Shown here piece by piece: positions 35,378-44,566 of a DNA stretch of 64,000 nucleotides. The stretch lies in contig CANGHK010000006.1 of assembly GCA_947453625.1 (NCBI GenBank), forward strand, positions 54,517-118,516. Reading direction: 5' to 3'. The number at the start of each line of letters is the position of its first letter. Within the stretch, counting starts at the first letter, position 1. The stretch is from Burkholderiales bacterium. GTDB taxonomy: Bacteria > Pseudomonadota > Gammaproteobacteria > Burkholderiales > Burkholderiaceae_C. The translations under genes and the position numbers were made by a program. Under the pieces are notes generated by a model. It was not told where the DNA came from and made no database searches. It worked only from the letters and a program-made list of their open reading frames with translations.

Positions 35378-35391
35378 TTGCGTTGGATCAA
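35378..35391. promoter_or_regulatory. FNR-like half-symmetric box
   Basis: TTGCG-TTGG-ATCAA matches the FNR consensus TTGAT-N4-ATCAA at 8 of 10 informative positions, with a perfect right half-site. It lies between the Crp/Fnr gene and the MATE gene and suggests autoregulation or control of the exporter. Confidence 0.3.
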
Positions 35392-35541
35392 CGGTGGGCT
35401 TGGGCTGCGACCCTGACGAAGGCTGGCAACGACATTGCGCAGCCGACCGCGTTGCCAACGGCAAACAACGGTGCCCGCCAGCCCCTTGGCGACAGGCGGC
35501 GCCAGCGCGCTGTGCCAGAGTCAGTCGCAGATCGGCAGCCC

Positions 35542-36930
35542 ATGACAAGCACGCGCAACCCCTCACCCCACCCTGCCCTTGACGCGATGCCGGCCGGCGC
35601 GGCCACCCGCCTGCCAGCGCGCGCGCTGCTGCGGCAGATCGGTCGCCTGGCCGCACCGACCAGCGCACTGGCCCTGCTGCAAGTCGGCGCGCAACTGGTC
35701 GAAACCACGCTGGCAGCGCGCCAGGGCACGGCAGCGCTGGCGGGCTGGGCAGTGCTGCTGCCGTTTGCGCTGCTGCTGGCACAGATGTCGACCGGCGCGA
35801 TGGGCGGCGGCGTGGTGGCGGCGGTGGCGCGCGCGCTGGGCGCGCAACGCCGCGAAGAAGCCTCGGCGCTGGTGCTGCACGCGATGCTGATCGCCACCGC
35901 CTTCGGCGCCTTGTTCGCGATCGGCCTGTCGCTGGCGGCCGGGCCCTTGTTGCGGTCGGTGGCCGGGCCGGCCTCGGCACAGGCGGCCTTGCCCTACGCG
36001 CTGTGGCTGTTCGGCCTGGGCGCGGTGCCGGCCTGGTGGACCAACACGCTGGCCTCGGTGCTGCGCGGCGGCGGGCAACATGCGCTGGCCGCGCGCGTGC
36101 TGGCGCTGCAATGGGCGGCGATGCCAGTGCTGGCCTGGGCCCTGGCCGAGCCGCTGGGCTGGGGCCTGCCGGGCGTGGGCGCGGCCTTCGCGCTGACCAA
36201 TCTGGTGGCGGCGGCGGCGATGCTGCAGGTGGTGCGGCAAGGGCTGGCCGGCTTCCATCCGAGCTGGCGGCTGCGACCGTCCTGGGCTATGTTCATGCGC
36301 ATCCTGTCGGTGGGCGCGGTGGCCTCGGGACTGGCGCTGCTGGCCAACCTGACCACGGTGATCGTCACCGCCCAGTTGCGCCACCTCGGCCCCACCGCCG
36401 TGGCGGCCTACGGCATCGCGGCGCGGCTCGAGTTCCTGGTGATCCCGCTGGCCTGGGGCGTGGGCTCGGCGCTGACCGCGCTGGTGGGCCGCACGGTGGG
36501 CGCGGGCGATTGGCCCACGGCGCGCCGCACCGCCTGGCTGGGCGGCGGGCTGGCGTTTGGCGCCACCGCGCTGATCGGCCTCGGGGTCGGGCTGTTCGCG
36601 CCGGCGTTTGCCGGCCTGTTCAGCAGCGACCCGGCGGTGGCCGCAATGGCCGCGCAGGCACTGCGCATCACCGGGCCGGCTTTCGGCGGCTTCGGCCTGG
36701 GCATGGCGATGTACTTTGCCTCGATGGGCGCCCAGCGCATGCAAGCGCCGGTGTTCGCCGGCTGCTCGCGGCTGACCATCGCGACGCTGGGCGGCTGGTG
36801 GCTGGCCAACCAGGGCGGCATGGGCACCGAAGGCCATTTCCTGGGCGTCGCACTCGGCATCACCGCCTACGGGCTGATCACCGCATCGGGGGTGAGGCCA
36901 GCGGTGTGGCGGCCGCGAGCCGGCGCCTGA
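35542..36930 (+). CDS. MATE-family multidrug/toxin exporter
   Basis: The 462-residue inner-membrane protein has about twelve hydrophobic segments arranged in two similar halves. It is expected to export cationic compounds or metabolites in exchange for Na+ or H+. The ATG at 35542 (MTSTRNPS) was chosen because the 62 residues encoded before it are hydrophilic and lack family character. Substrate unknown. Co-location with an FNR-type regulator gene on the other strand suggests redox-linked expression, which is inferred. Confidence 0.87.
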   Translation: MTSTRNPSPHPALDAMPAGAATRLPARALLRQIGRLAAPTSALALLQVGAQLVETTLAARQGTAALAGWAVLLPFALLLAQMSTGAMGGGVVAAVARALGAQRREEASALVLHAMLIATAFGALFAIGLSLAAGPLLRSVAGPASAQAALPYALWLFGLGAVPAWWTNTLASVLRGGGQHALAARVLALQWAAMPVLAWALAEPLGWGLPGVGAAFALTNLVAAAAMLQVVRQGLAGFHPSWRLRPSWAMFMRILSVGAVASGLALLANLTTVIVTAQLRHLGPTAVAAYGIAARLEFLVIPLAWGVGSALTALVGRTVGAGDWPTARRTAWLGGGLAFGATALIGLGVGLFAPAFAGLFSSDPAVAAMAAQALRITGPAFGGFGLGMAMYFASMGAQRMQAPVFAGCSRLTIATLGGWWLANQGGMGTEGHFLGVALGITAYGLITASGVRPAVWRPRAGA

Positions 36931-37008
36931 TGCCAGGTGCTGCGGCGCGCCGGAAATTCGTCTGATCGGACGAGCCTGCACCGGGGCGCGCCTGACTACA
37001 GTGCTTGG

Positions 37009-38601
37009 ATGACTGCCAACATCCGCCCCACCACCGGCCCCACCACCGGCCCCACCACGCGCCCAGCCCAAGCCCTGGCAGCCCAGGCGGCGACCCTGAC
37101 GGTCGGTGGCCTGTTCGAGCAGCAGGTGGCGCGCCAGCCCGACCGCGTCGCGCTCGAGTGCGAGGGCCGGAAACTGACTTACCGCCAACTGGCCGAGCGG
37201 GTCGCGCGGCTGGCCGGTGCGCTGTCAGCGCTGGGCCTGCAGGCCGGCGACAGGATCGCGATCCTGTCCGAGAACCGGGTCGAATATGTCGAACTGGAAC
37301 TGGCGGTGGCGCGGATAGGCGTGGTGCTGGCCTGCCAAAACTGGCGCCAGTCGGATGCCGAACTGGAACACTGCATCCGGCTGGTGTCGCCCCGCATCCT
37401 GTTCTTCTCGCAGCGCCAGGCCGGTGCGGTGGCCCGCATCGCCCACGGCGTGCCGCACAGCATCGATCTCGACCAGGATTACGCGGCGCTGCTCGCGGCA
37501 CCGCAGGCTGCGGCGCCAGCCGGCGGCGCCGACATCGCCCCCGAAACCGGCCTGGTGATCCTCTACACCAGCGGCACCACCGGCCTGCCCAAGGGCGCGC
37601 TGATCAGCCACCGGGCGATGATCGCGCGCAGCATGGTCATGCGCATCGACAGCACGGTGCAGCCCGGCGACAGCTTCATCGCCTGGGCGCCACTGTTCCA
37701 CATGGTGTCGACCGACTCGGTCTACGGCACGCTGATGAGCGGCGGCAAGGTGATCGTGATGGACGGGCTGCAGGTCGAGCAATTGGTGCAGATCACGGCG
37801 CGCGAGTTCATCGGCCACCTGACGCTGATGCCCGGCATGGTCGACCGGGTGATTGACGAGATCGACCGCAGCGGGCTGACGCCGCTGGGCGCGCGCTCGA
37901 TAGGCTGCATGGCCGACCTGGTGCCGGCAGCGCAGATCGCGCGCATCACCACGCTGTACCGGGCGCCCTTCCTGAACTCCTTCGGGTCGACCGAAACCGG
38001 CGCCCCGCCGGCCAGCCGGGGCGTGATCGCGGTCGGCGAACTGCCCGACAACCTGGCCAAGCAGCAGAACTCGTTCTGCCAGGTCAAGCTGGTCGACGAG
38101 GACGATGTCGAGGTCGCCGACGGCGAGCCGGGCGAGCTGTGTTTTCGCGGCCCCAGCCTGTTCAGCGGCTATTGGGCGAACGACGCGGCCACGGCGCAGG
38201 ATTTCCGCGGCGGCTGGTTCCACATGGGCGATGTGTTCGTGCGCCGGCCCGACGGCACGCTCGATTTCGTCGACCGGCGCAAATACCTGATCAAGTCGGG
38301 CGGCGAGAACATCTACCCGGCCGAGATCGAGCGCGTGCTGCTGGCCGACGCGCGGGTGCTGGACGCGGTGGTGGTGCGGCGCCGGGACGCGCGCTGGGGC
38401 GAGGTGCCGGTGGTGTTCGTGGCCAGCGCCGACCCGGCAATGACCGCCGACGACGTCAAGGCCGCCTGCCGCGGCAAGATCGCCGGCTACAAGCTGCCCA
38501 AGGACGTGGTCTTCATCGGCATGGACGAGTTCCCGCGCAGCACCACCGGCAAGGTCAAGCGCCACGAACTGGAAGCGCGGCTGGGACAGCCGGCGGATTG
38601 A
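37009..38601 (+). CDS. AMP-dependent acyl-CoA synthetase/ligase
   Basis: The 530-residue adenylate-forming enzyme activates a carboxylic acid as acyl-AMP and transfers it to CoA. Motifs: P-loop-like LYTSGTTGLPKGALISH (about 185-201), GSTET, the YWANDAAT/HMGD region with DFVDRRKYLIKSGGENIYP, and the catalytic Lys in PRSTTGKVKRHEL near the end. The substrate, medium-chain or aromatic, is not deducible. The first residues include the tandem PTTGPTTGPTTRP from a short DNA repeat (about 37030-37062), which may vary in length. It converges on the glycerate kinase gene, 24 bp away. Confidence 0.88.
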   Translation: MTANIRPTTGPTTGPTTRPAQALAAQAATLTVGGLFEQQVARQPDRVALECEGRKLTYRQLAERVARLAGALSALGLQAGDRIAILSENRVEYVELELAVARIGVVLACQNWRQSDAELEHCIRLVSPRILFFSQRQAGAVARIAHGVPHSIDLDQDYAALLAAPQAAAPAGGADIAPETGLVILYTSGTTGLPKGALISHRAMIARSMVMRIDSTVQPGDSFIAWAPLFHMVSTDSVYGTLMSGGKVIVMDGLQVEQLVQITAREFIGHLTLMPGMVDRVIDEIDRSGLTPLGARSIGCMADLVPAAQIARITTLYRAPFLNSFGSTETGAPPASRGVIAVGELPDNLAKQQNSFCQVKLVDEDDVEVADGEPGELCFRGPSLFSGYWANDAATAQDFRGGWFHMGDVFVRRPDGTLDFVDRRKYLIKSGGENIYPAEIERVLLADARVLDAVVVRRRDARWGEVPVVFVASADPAMTADDVKAACRGKIAGYKLPKDVVFIGMDEFPRSTTGKVKRHELEARLGQPAD

Positions 38602-38625
38602 CCCGCGGGCCGGTCTCGGCCGCAC

Positions 38626-39942
38626 TCACAACACCAGCAGCGCGCGGAAATCGTTGACGTTGGTGAAGGTGGGACCGGTGACCACCAGGTCGCCCAGCGC
38701 CGCGAAATGGCCGTAGGCATCGTGGCGCGCCAGGCTGTCGACCGGCGTCAGGCCGAGCGCGGCGCCGCGCGCCAGCGTGTCGGGGCCGATCAACGCGCCG
38801 GCGTTGTCCTCGACGCCGTCTATGCCGTCGGTGTCGGCCGCCAGCGCCCAGACACCGGGCTGGCCTTGCAGCGCCAGCGCGCAGCCGAGCAGGAATTCCC
38901 CGGCCCGGCCGCCCCGGCCCAAGGGGACGCCAGCGGTCTTGCGCACGGTCACCGTGGTCTCACCGCCGGACAGGATCACGCAGGGCGGGCGGAAGGGCGA
39001 ACCCGGCCGCGCTGCCGCCCTGGCCAGCGCGCCATGCAGTCGGCCGATGTCGCGCGACTCGCCCTCGATCTCGTCGCTCAGGATGTGGGCCGACAGGCCG
39101 AGCGAGCGCGCCAGCGCGGCAGCGGCCTCCAGGCTGGCCTGCGGCGTGGCGATGACGCGGGCCTGGTGGCCGGCCAGCCTGGCGTCGCCCGGCTTGGGGG
39201 TCTCGAAAGCGCCGCTCTCCAGCCCGGCGCGGGCCGCCGGCGGCAGCGTGATCTGGTAGCGGGCCATGATCGCCAGCGCGTCGGCGCAGCTGCTGGCATC
39301 GGCCACCGTGGGGCCGCTGGCGATCACGCCCAGGTCGTCGCCCGGCACATCCGAGATCGCCAGCGTCAGCAGACTGGCCGGCGCGCACAGCAAGGCCAGC
39401 CGGCCGCCCTTGATGGCCGACAGGTGCTTGCGCACGCAGTTCATCTCGTCGATCGCCGCGCCGCTGGCCAGCAGGGCGCGGTTGATCGCCTGCTTGTCGG
39501 CCAGCGTCAGGCCGGGCGCGGGCAGCGCCAGCAGCGACGAGCCACCGCCCGAGATCAGCGCGATCACCAGGTCGTCGGCGCTCAGTCCCTGCACCAACGC
39601 CAGCAGGCGCTCGGCGGCTTGGCTGCCGGCGGCGTCGGGCACCGGGTGCGCGGCCTCGACCACCTCGATCCGGCCGGGTCTGGCCAGCAGCGACGGCGGC
39701 ACATGGCCGTAACGGGTGACCACCAGCCCGGACAAGGGCGCGTCGGCCGGCCACAGCGCGTCGAGCGCCGCGGCCATCGCGCCACCGGCCTTGCCCGCGC
39801 CTATCACCAATGTGCGGCCCTTGGGCGGCACCGGCAGTTGGCCGGGCAGCACCTGGGCCGGTTGGGCACGCGCGACGGCGGCGTCGAACAGGCTGCGCAA
39901 CAGGGCGCGGGGGTCTTGGCGAGAGAACAGCGGATAGGTCAT
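38626..39942 (-). CDS. ttuD: Glycerate 2-kinase (MOFRL family, TtuD/GckA-like)
   Basis: The 438-residue cytoplasmic kinase phosphorylates D-glycerate to 2-phosphoglycerate (older annotations call it hydroxypyruvate reductase). Family segments include VIGAGKAGGAMAAAL (about 46-60), ALISGGGSSLLALP, MNCVRKHLSAIKGGRLA, SDVPGDDLGVIASGPT and the C-terminal MOFRL region with DTDGIDGVEDNAGA. The start at 39942 lies 4 bp after the garL stop, so the two genes form a unit: aldolase, then kinase. A tartronate semialdehyde reductase is needed between these steps and is not in the window. Confidence 0.9.
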   Translation of the reverse strand: MTYPLFSRQDPRALLRSLFDAAVARAQPAQVLPGQLPVPPKGRTLVIGAGKAGGAMAAALDALWPADAPLSGLVVTRYGHVPPSLLARPGRIEVVEAAHPVPDAAGSQAAERLLALVQGLSADDLVIALISGGGSSLLALPAPGLTLADKQAINRALLASGAAIDEMNCVRKHLSAIKGGRLALLCAPASLLTLAISDVPGDDLGVIASGPTVADASSCADALAIMARYQITLPPAARAGLESGAFETPKPGDARLAGHQARVIATPQASLEAAAALARSLGLSAHILSDEIEGESRDIGRLHGALARAAARPGSPFRPPCVILSGGETTVTVRKTAGVPLGRGGRAGEFLLGCALALQGQPGVWALAADTDGIDGVEDNAGALIGPDTLARGAALGLTPVDSLARHDAYGHFAALGDLVVTGPTFTNVNDFRALLVL

Positions 39943-39946
39943 GCGC

Positions 39947-40753
39947 TCAGTATTGCGCGGCGAGCGGCATGGCGGTGGGCGCACGGTACTTGTCGGCCAG
40001 CGCCTGCGACTGGGTGCGCAGCAGACCCAGGTCGCTGCCCACCGCGACGAAGTTCAGGCCCTGGGCCAGGTAGCGCCGCGCGTCGGCCTCGACCGGCGCA
40101 AGGATGCCGGTGGGCTTGCCGGCGGCGCGCGCCGCGTCCAGCACGCTGGCGATCGCGGTCTGCACTTCCGGGTGGTTGGACTGGCCGAAGTGACCCAGTC
40201 CGGCGGCCAGGTCGGACGGCCCGATGAACAGGCCGTCGACGCCGTCGACCGCGGCGATCTCGGCCGCCGCGGCCACACCGGCGCGGCTCTCGATCTGCAC
40301 CATCAGCGCGATCTGGCCGTTGACGGTGCTGAAGTATTCGGCGTTCGCGCCGTAGCGGTTGCCGCGCTGCGACACCGAGACGCCGCGCACGCCTTGCGGC
40401 GGGTAGCGAGTGGCGGCCACAGCGACGCGCGCCTGCTCGGCCGACTCGACGAACGGGATCAGGAAGTTGAAGAAACCGGCGTCGAGCAGACGCTTGATCA
40501 CCACGGTGTCGTTCCAGGGCGGGCGCACCACCGGCGCGCTGGCGCTGTCCTTGAGCGCCATCAGCTGCGGGATCAGCGTCAGCACGTCGTTGGGCGCGTG
40601 CTCGGCATCGAGCAGCAACCAGTCGAAGCCGGCGCCACCCACGACCTCGGTGGTGATGGCGCTGGCCAGCGACAGCCAGCAGCCTATCAGCGGTTTGCCG
40701 GCCAGCAGGTCTTGCCGGAACTGGTTGGGGAAGGCGGTGTAGGGCTTGAACAT
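39947..40753 (-). CDS. garL: HpcH/HpaI-family aldolase, GarL-like
   Basis: The 268-residue class II aldolase cleaves 5-keto-4-deoxy-D-glucarate (or a related 2-keto-3-deoxy acid) to pyruvate and tartronate semialdehyde. [11 protein letters not shown] (catalytic His), VVRPPWND (Arg), [20 protein letters not shown] (metal Glu), [11 protein letters not shown] (metal Asp) and [14 protein letters not shown] match E. coli GarL closely as I remember it. Two ATGs three codons apart (40762, 40753) are possible; 40753 (MFKPYTAF) was taken. It is transcribed with ttuD and lies downstream of the Bug-type receptor gene, suggesting a sugar-acid uptake and degradation unit. Confidence 0.9.
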   Translation of the reverse strand: MFKPYTAFPNQFRQDLLAGKPLIGCWLSLASAITTEVVGGAGFDWLLLDAEHAPNDVLTLIPQLMALKDSASAPVVRPPWNDTVVIKRLLDAGFFNFLIPFVESAEQARVAVAATRYPPQGVRGVSVSQRGNRYGANAEYFSTVNGQIALMVQIESRAGVAAAAEIAAVDGVDGLFIGPSDLAAGLGHFGQSNHPEVQTAIASVLDAARAAGKPTGILAPVEADARRYLAQGLNFVAVGSDLGLLRTQSQALADKYRAPTAMPLAAQY

Positions 40754-40930
40754 GGTGACCATGTTATCGGTCGCACTGCCGGCGCAGAGGCCCGGAAACC
40801 CCGAGACCCGGCGGCCGCTTTCACCACCAACACCCGCCACACCGATCCGTCAGTCGAGGTGCTGGCGCCCGCGTACCTGATATTCCGTCCAACTGGCCAG
40901 CGGCTGCGACGGTCCGCAGCGGGCGGCGCC

Positions 40931-41914
40931 TCAATCCGGCCTGACCCTGGCCCGCGCGATGACCGGCTTCCAGCGCTTCTGCTCGTCGGCGATGAAGCGG
41001 GCGAACTCGGCCGGCGTGCTGCCCACCGCGATCGCCGCGTCGGCCTGCAGCCTGGCCAGCGCGTCGGGCGCGAGAATCGCCTTGGCCGCTGCTGCCGCCA
41101 ACTTGTCGGCGGCGGCCTGCGGCAGGGAGGCCGGCGCCAGCAGGCCATACCACTGCGTCATCTCGAAGCCGGGGTAGCCCTGCTCGGCCACCGTGGCCAC
41201 CTCGGGCAGTTGCGCGATGCGCTGCGCCGAGCCGGTGGCGATGCAGCGCAGCTTGCCGCTCTTGATGTGCTGCAGCACGGCCGGCGCACCCACCGCCGCC
41301 GCGTCCAGCCGGCCGGCCAGCAGGTCGGTCAGCTGCGGGCCGGTGCCGCGGTAAGGCACATGCAGGATGAAGCTGTTGCTGGCCATCTTCAGGTATTCCA
41401 TCGCCAGGTGGCCGGCGCTGCCGTTGCCGGCCGAGCCGTAGTTCAGCTGGCCGGGCCGGCGCTTGGCCAGCGCGATGAAGTCCTTCAAGTCTTTCACCGG
41501 CAACTCGGCCGGCACCACGTACAGGCTGGGCACCTTGGCCAGCAGGGTCAGGGCCCGGAAGTCGCGCATCGCGTCGTAGGGCAGCTTGTCGAAGATGAAG
41601 GGGTTGACCGCCAGCGTGCCGATATGGCCCAGCACCAGCGTGTGCTGGTCATCGGCGCGCGCCACCTCGGCCATCGCCACGTTGCCGCCGCCGCCGGGCT
41701 TGTTCTCGACATACACCGTCTGGCCCAGGCTGCGGGTCAGCTCGAAGGCCGCCGCGCGGGCCACGATCTCCGAGCTGCCGCCCGGCGCGAAAGGCACCAC
41801 CAGGCGGATGGGCTTGGACGGCCAGGCCTGGGCGTGGGCGCCGCTGGGCCACAGCCAGGGCGCGACGCCCAGGGCTGCCAGCATGGCGCGGCGGTGACGG
41901 TGGACAGGGTTCAC
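40931..41914 (-). CDS. Bug-family tripartite tricarboxylate receptor (TctC-like)
   Basis: The 327-residue periplasmic binding protein has a signal peptide (RRAMLAALGVAPWLW...AHAQA) followed by the Bug signature WPSKPIRLVVPFAPGGSSE and YGSAGNGSAGHLA. The start is read as GTG at 41914, preceded by a GGAG ribosome site; the open frame extends about 37 codons upstream without family character, and 327 residues is the usual length. Membrane components TctA/TctB are absent, as is typical for the many orphan Bug proteins of Burkholderiales. Likely ligand: a carboxylic acid, perhaps glucarate-like given garL and ttuD downstream (inferred). Confidence 0.87.
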   Translation of the reverse strand: MNPVHRHRRAMLAALGVAPWLWPSGAHAQAWPSKPIRLVVPFAPGGSSEIVARAAAFELTRSLGQTVYVENKPGGGGNVAMAEVARADDQHTLVLGHIGTLAVNPFIFDKLPYDAMRDFRALTLLAKVPSLYVVPAELPVKDLKDFIALAKRRPGQLNYGSAGNGSAGHLAMEYLKMASNSFILHVPYRGTGPQLTDLLAGRLDAAAVGAPAVLQHIKSGKLRCIATGSAQRIAQLPEVATVAEQGYPGFEMTQWYGLLAPASLPQAAADKLAAAAAKAILAPDALARLQADAAIAVGSTPAEFARFIADEQKRWKPVIARARVRPD

Positions 41915-42030
41915 GGCGGGCTCCGACAGGGATGAGGGCGAGGACAGGCGAGGCCCGCATTGTTCCTCCATCGCCGCGGCGGGTCGGCGCATGTGATGAT
42001 GTTTGCGACGATCAACCCACCCCACCCGCC

Positions 42031-43428
42031 ATGACCGACGACCGCAGCCTGCTGATCACCGATGCCGAGGTGATCGCCACGATGGACGACCAGCGCCGCG
42101 AGTTGCGCGGCGCCAGCCTGCTGCTGCGCGGCCGGCAGATAGCGGCGATCTGGCCCGCTGGCGAGCGCCCTGCCGACACCCAGGCCGACGAGGTGATCGA
42201 CGCCCGCGGCCTCGCCGTGCTGCCGGGCCTGGTCAACACCCACCACCACATGTTCCAGTCGCTGACCCGGGCGGTGCCGGCGGCGCAGAACGCCGAGCTG
42301 TTCGGCTGGCTCAAGACGCTGTACCCGATCTGGGCCGGACTGACGCCTGAGATGGTGCGGGTCAGCACCCAGCTGGCGATGGCCGAGCTGCTGCTGTCGG
42401 GCTGCACCACCAGCAGCGACCACCTCTACCTCTACCCCAACGGCGTGCGGCTGGACGACAGCATAGCCGCCGCGGCGCAGATCGGCATGCGCTTCCACGC
42501 CGCGCGCGGCAGCATGAGCGTGGGCGAGAGCGCCGGCGGCCTGCCGCCCGACAGCCTGGTCGAGGCCGAGCCGGCGATCCTGAAGGATACCCAGCGCCTG
42601 ATCGAGCAGCACCACGACCACGGCCGCTACGCGATGCTGCGGGTGGTGGCCGCGCCCTGCTCGCCGTTCTCGGTCAGCCGCGGGCTGATGCGCGACTCGG
42701 CGCTGCTGGCACGTTCGCTGGGCACAAGACTGCACACCCACCTGGCCGAGAACGACCACGACATCGCCTACAGCCGCGCCAAGTTCAACATGACGCCGGC
42801 CGAGTACGCCGACAGCGTGGGCTGGCTGGGCGACGATGTCTGGCACGCCCATTGCGTCAAGCTGGATGCGGCGGGCATCGCCCGCTTTGCCGCCACCGGC
42901 ACCGGCGTGGCGCATTGCCCCTGCAGCAACATGCGGCTGGCCTCGGGCATCGCACCGCTGCGCCGGATGCTGGACGCCGGCGTGGCAGTGGGCCTGGGCG
43001 TGGACGGCAGCGCCAGCAACGACGGCGCCCACCTGCTGGGCGAGGCCCGCAGCGCGCTGCTGCTGGCGCGGGTGGGCCGCTCGCTCGACCCGTTCGGCTG
43101 CGACTTAGGCCCGGCCGAGATGACGGCCCGCAACCTGCTGGAGGTGGCCACCCGCGGCGGGGCCCGCGTGCTGGGGCGCGACGACATCGGCCACCTGGCG
43201 CCGGGCATGGCCGCCGACCTGGCGCTGTACGACTTGCGTGGGATAGGTTTCGCCGGCGGCGCGGTGCATGATCCCGTCGCCTCGCTGCTGCTGTGCGCGC
43301 CGGCGCAAGCCGCCTACACCGTCGTCAACGGCCGGGTGGTGGTGCGCGAGGGCCGGCTCACGACGCTGGACCTCGGTCCGCTGGTCGAGCGGCACAACCG
43401 GCTGGCCAGGCAACTGGTGGGCGGCTGA
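42031..43428 (+). CDS. 8-oxoguanine deaminase (AtzB/TrzN-like amidohydrolase)
   Basis: The 465-residue zinc amidohydrolase has metal His in VNTHHHMFQSLTRA (about 68-81), HTHLAEND, HAHCVKLD and Asp in GLGVDGSASND. The continuation QNAELFGWLKTLYPIWAGL is the pattern associated with 8-oxoguanine deaminases, which convert 8-oxoguanine to urate; hydroxydechloroatrazine hydrolases are close relatives. The start at 42031 (MTDDRSLL) follows the pyrimidine-rich leader. It is divergent from the Bug-type gene and next to a secreted nuclease gene. Urate would also be the product of XdhAB. Confidence 0.88.
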   Translation: MTDDRSLLITDAEVIATMDDQRRELRGASLLLRGRQIAAIWPAGERPADTQADEVIDARGLAVLPGLVNTHHHMFQSLTRAVPAAQNAELFGWLKTLYPIWAGLTPEMVRVSTQLAMAELLLSGCTTSSDHLYLYPNGVRLDDSIAAAAQIGMRFHAARGSMSVGESAGGLPPDSLVEAEPAILKDTQRLIEQHHDHGRYAMLRVVAAPCSPFSVSRGLMRDSALLARSLGTRLHTHLAENDHDIAYSRAKFNMTPAEYADSVGWLGDDVWHAHCVKLDAAGIARFAATGTGVAHCPCSNMRLASGIAPLRRMLDAGVAVGLGVDGSASNDGAHLLGEARSALLLARVGRSLDPFGCDLGPAEMTARNLLEVATRGGARVLGRDDIGHLAPGMAADLALYDLRGIGFAGGAVHDPVASLLLCAPAQAAYTVVNGRVVVREGRLTTLDLGPLVERHNRLARQLVGG

Positions 43429-43484
43429 GCGCTTGCGAGGGATCCCACGCCATCCCTTTTGAGGCAGAACAGAGGGAGAACGCG

Positions 43485-44525
43485 ATGCACTGCTTGTCCA
43501 GGATCTTGATGACGGGCGTGACGACGATGCTGCTGGCCGGGGCCGCCGCGCCCGCTGTCGCCTGGGGACCGGGCGGCCATCAGGCGGTGGGGGCCATCGC
43601 CGACCAGCTGATCGCCGGCACACCGGCCGCCCGTAAGGTAAGGCTGCTGCTGGGCACCAACCTGCAGACCGCGTCGGTCTGGGCCGACTGCGCCCGCGCG
43701 GTGCAATCCGACCAGGGCGTCTGGACTTATGTGATCGACCCGAAAAACCGCCGCGCCGAATGCGCGTACGACGAGAACCGGCCCGGTGGCCAGGCCGCGC
43801 TGGTCGACTATGTCCGGCGCAACGCCAGCAGTTGCGCCGGCGCGCGCCCGCCCACCAGCCAATGCCGGCACAAGGCCTACCACTTCACCGACCTGCCGAT
43901 ACAGCACCCGGCCTATGCGCTGGGCCAGCCCGGCACCGCACCCGACGACCTGGTGCAGACGGTCGGCGCGCTGCTCGCGGTGCTGGCCGGCGGCAAGTCG
44001 CCCGCGCCCTACGACATCAAGGGCCAGGCCGAGGCGCTGCGCCTGCTCGCCCATTTCGTCGGCGACCTGCACCAGCCGCTGCATGTCGGGGCGGTCTACC
44101 TCAGCGAGGCCGGCGAACGGCTGGACCCGGCCACGCCGCAGGAGCTGAAAGACCATGACACCAGCGGCGGCAACGCGATCCTGTTCGAGGGCCGCAATCT
44201 GCACGAGGCCTGGGACGGCATCCTCGAATCCCAATACCGGCAGGCGCTGGCCGGTGATTTCAAGGCCGAGGCGCGGCAAGTCGCCGCCACCCCGGGCGCC
44301 ATCGCGTCCTGGCCCACGGCCTGGGCGAGCGAGACCGCAAGCCGGGCCAGCCTGGCCTTCCAGGACCTGAAATTCAGTCCCAAGGTGCGGGCCGGTTTCG
44401 ACACCGGCTGGCCGGCCAGCGCGCCCAAGCCGACCTATGCCCAGGCCCGCGAGACATTGCAGCATGAACAGATCGTCAAGGCCGGTGCCCGCCTGGCGAA
44501 GATACTCGGCACGCTGTGGCACTGA
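43485..44525 (+). CDS. Secreted S1/P1-type nuclease
   Basis: The 346-residue zinc nuclease/3'-nucleotidase has a signal peptide cleaved before Trp27 in AVA-WGPGGHQ, so the mature N-terminal Trp is a zinc ligand as in P1 nuclease. His32, the cysteine-containing middle part, HFVGDLHQPLHVG and HDTSGGNAILFEGRNLHEAW supply the remaining ligands of the trinuclear zinc site. It degrades single-stranded DNA/RNA outside the cytoplasm. An AGGGAG ribosome site precedes the ATG at 43485. Between a purine-base deaminase gene and transport genes it looks like the first step of nucleic-acid scavenging. Confidence 0.92.
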   Translation: MHCLSRILMTGVTTMLLAGAAAPAVAWGPGGHQAVGAIADQLIAGTPAARKVRLLLGTNLQTASVWADCARAVQSDQGVWTYVIDPKNRRAECAYDENRPGGQAALVDYVRRNASSCAGARPPTSQCRHKAYHFTDLPIQHPAYALGQPGTAPDDLVQTVGALLAVLAGGKSPAPYDIKGQAEALRLLAHFVGDLHQPLHVGAVYLSEAGERLDPATPQELKDHDTSGGNAILFEGRNLHEAWDGILESQYRQALAGDFKAEARQVAATPGAIASWPTAWASETASRASLAFQDLKFSPKVRAGFDTGWPASAPKPTYAQARETLQHEQIVKAGARLAKILGTLWH

Positions 44526-44566
44526 ACCGGCCGCCTTCACAACCCCTGTCCTCACTGGAGCCCCGC

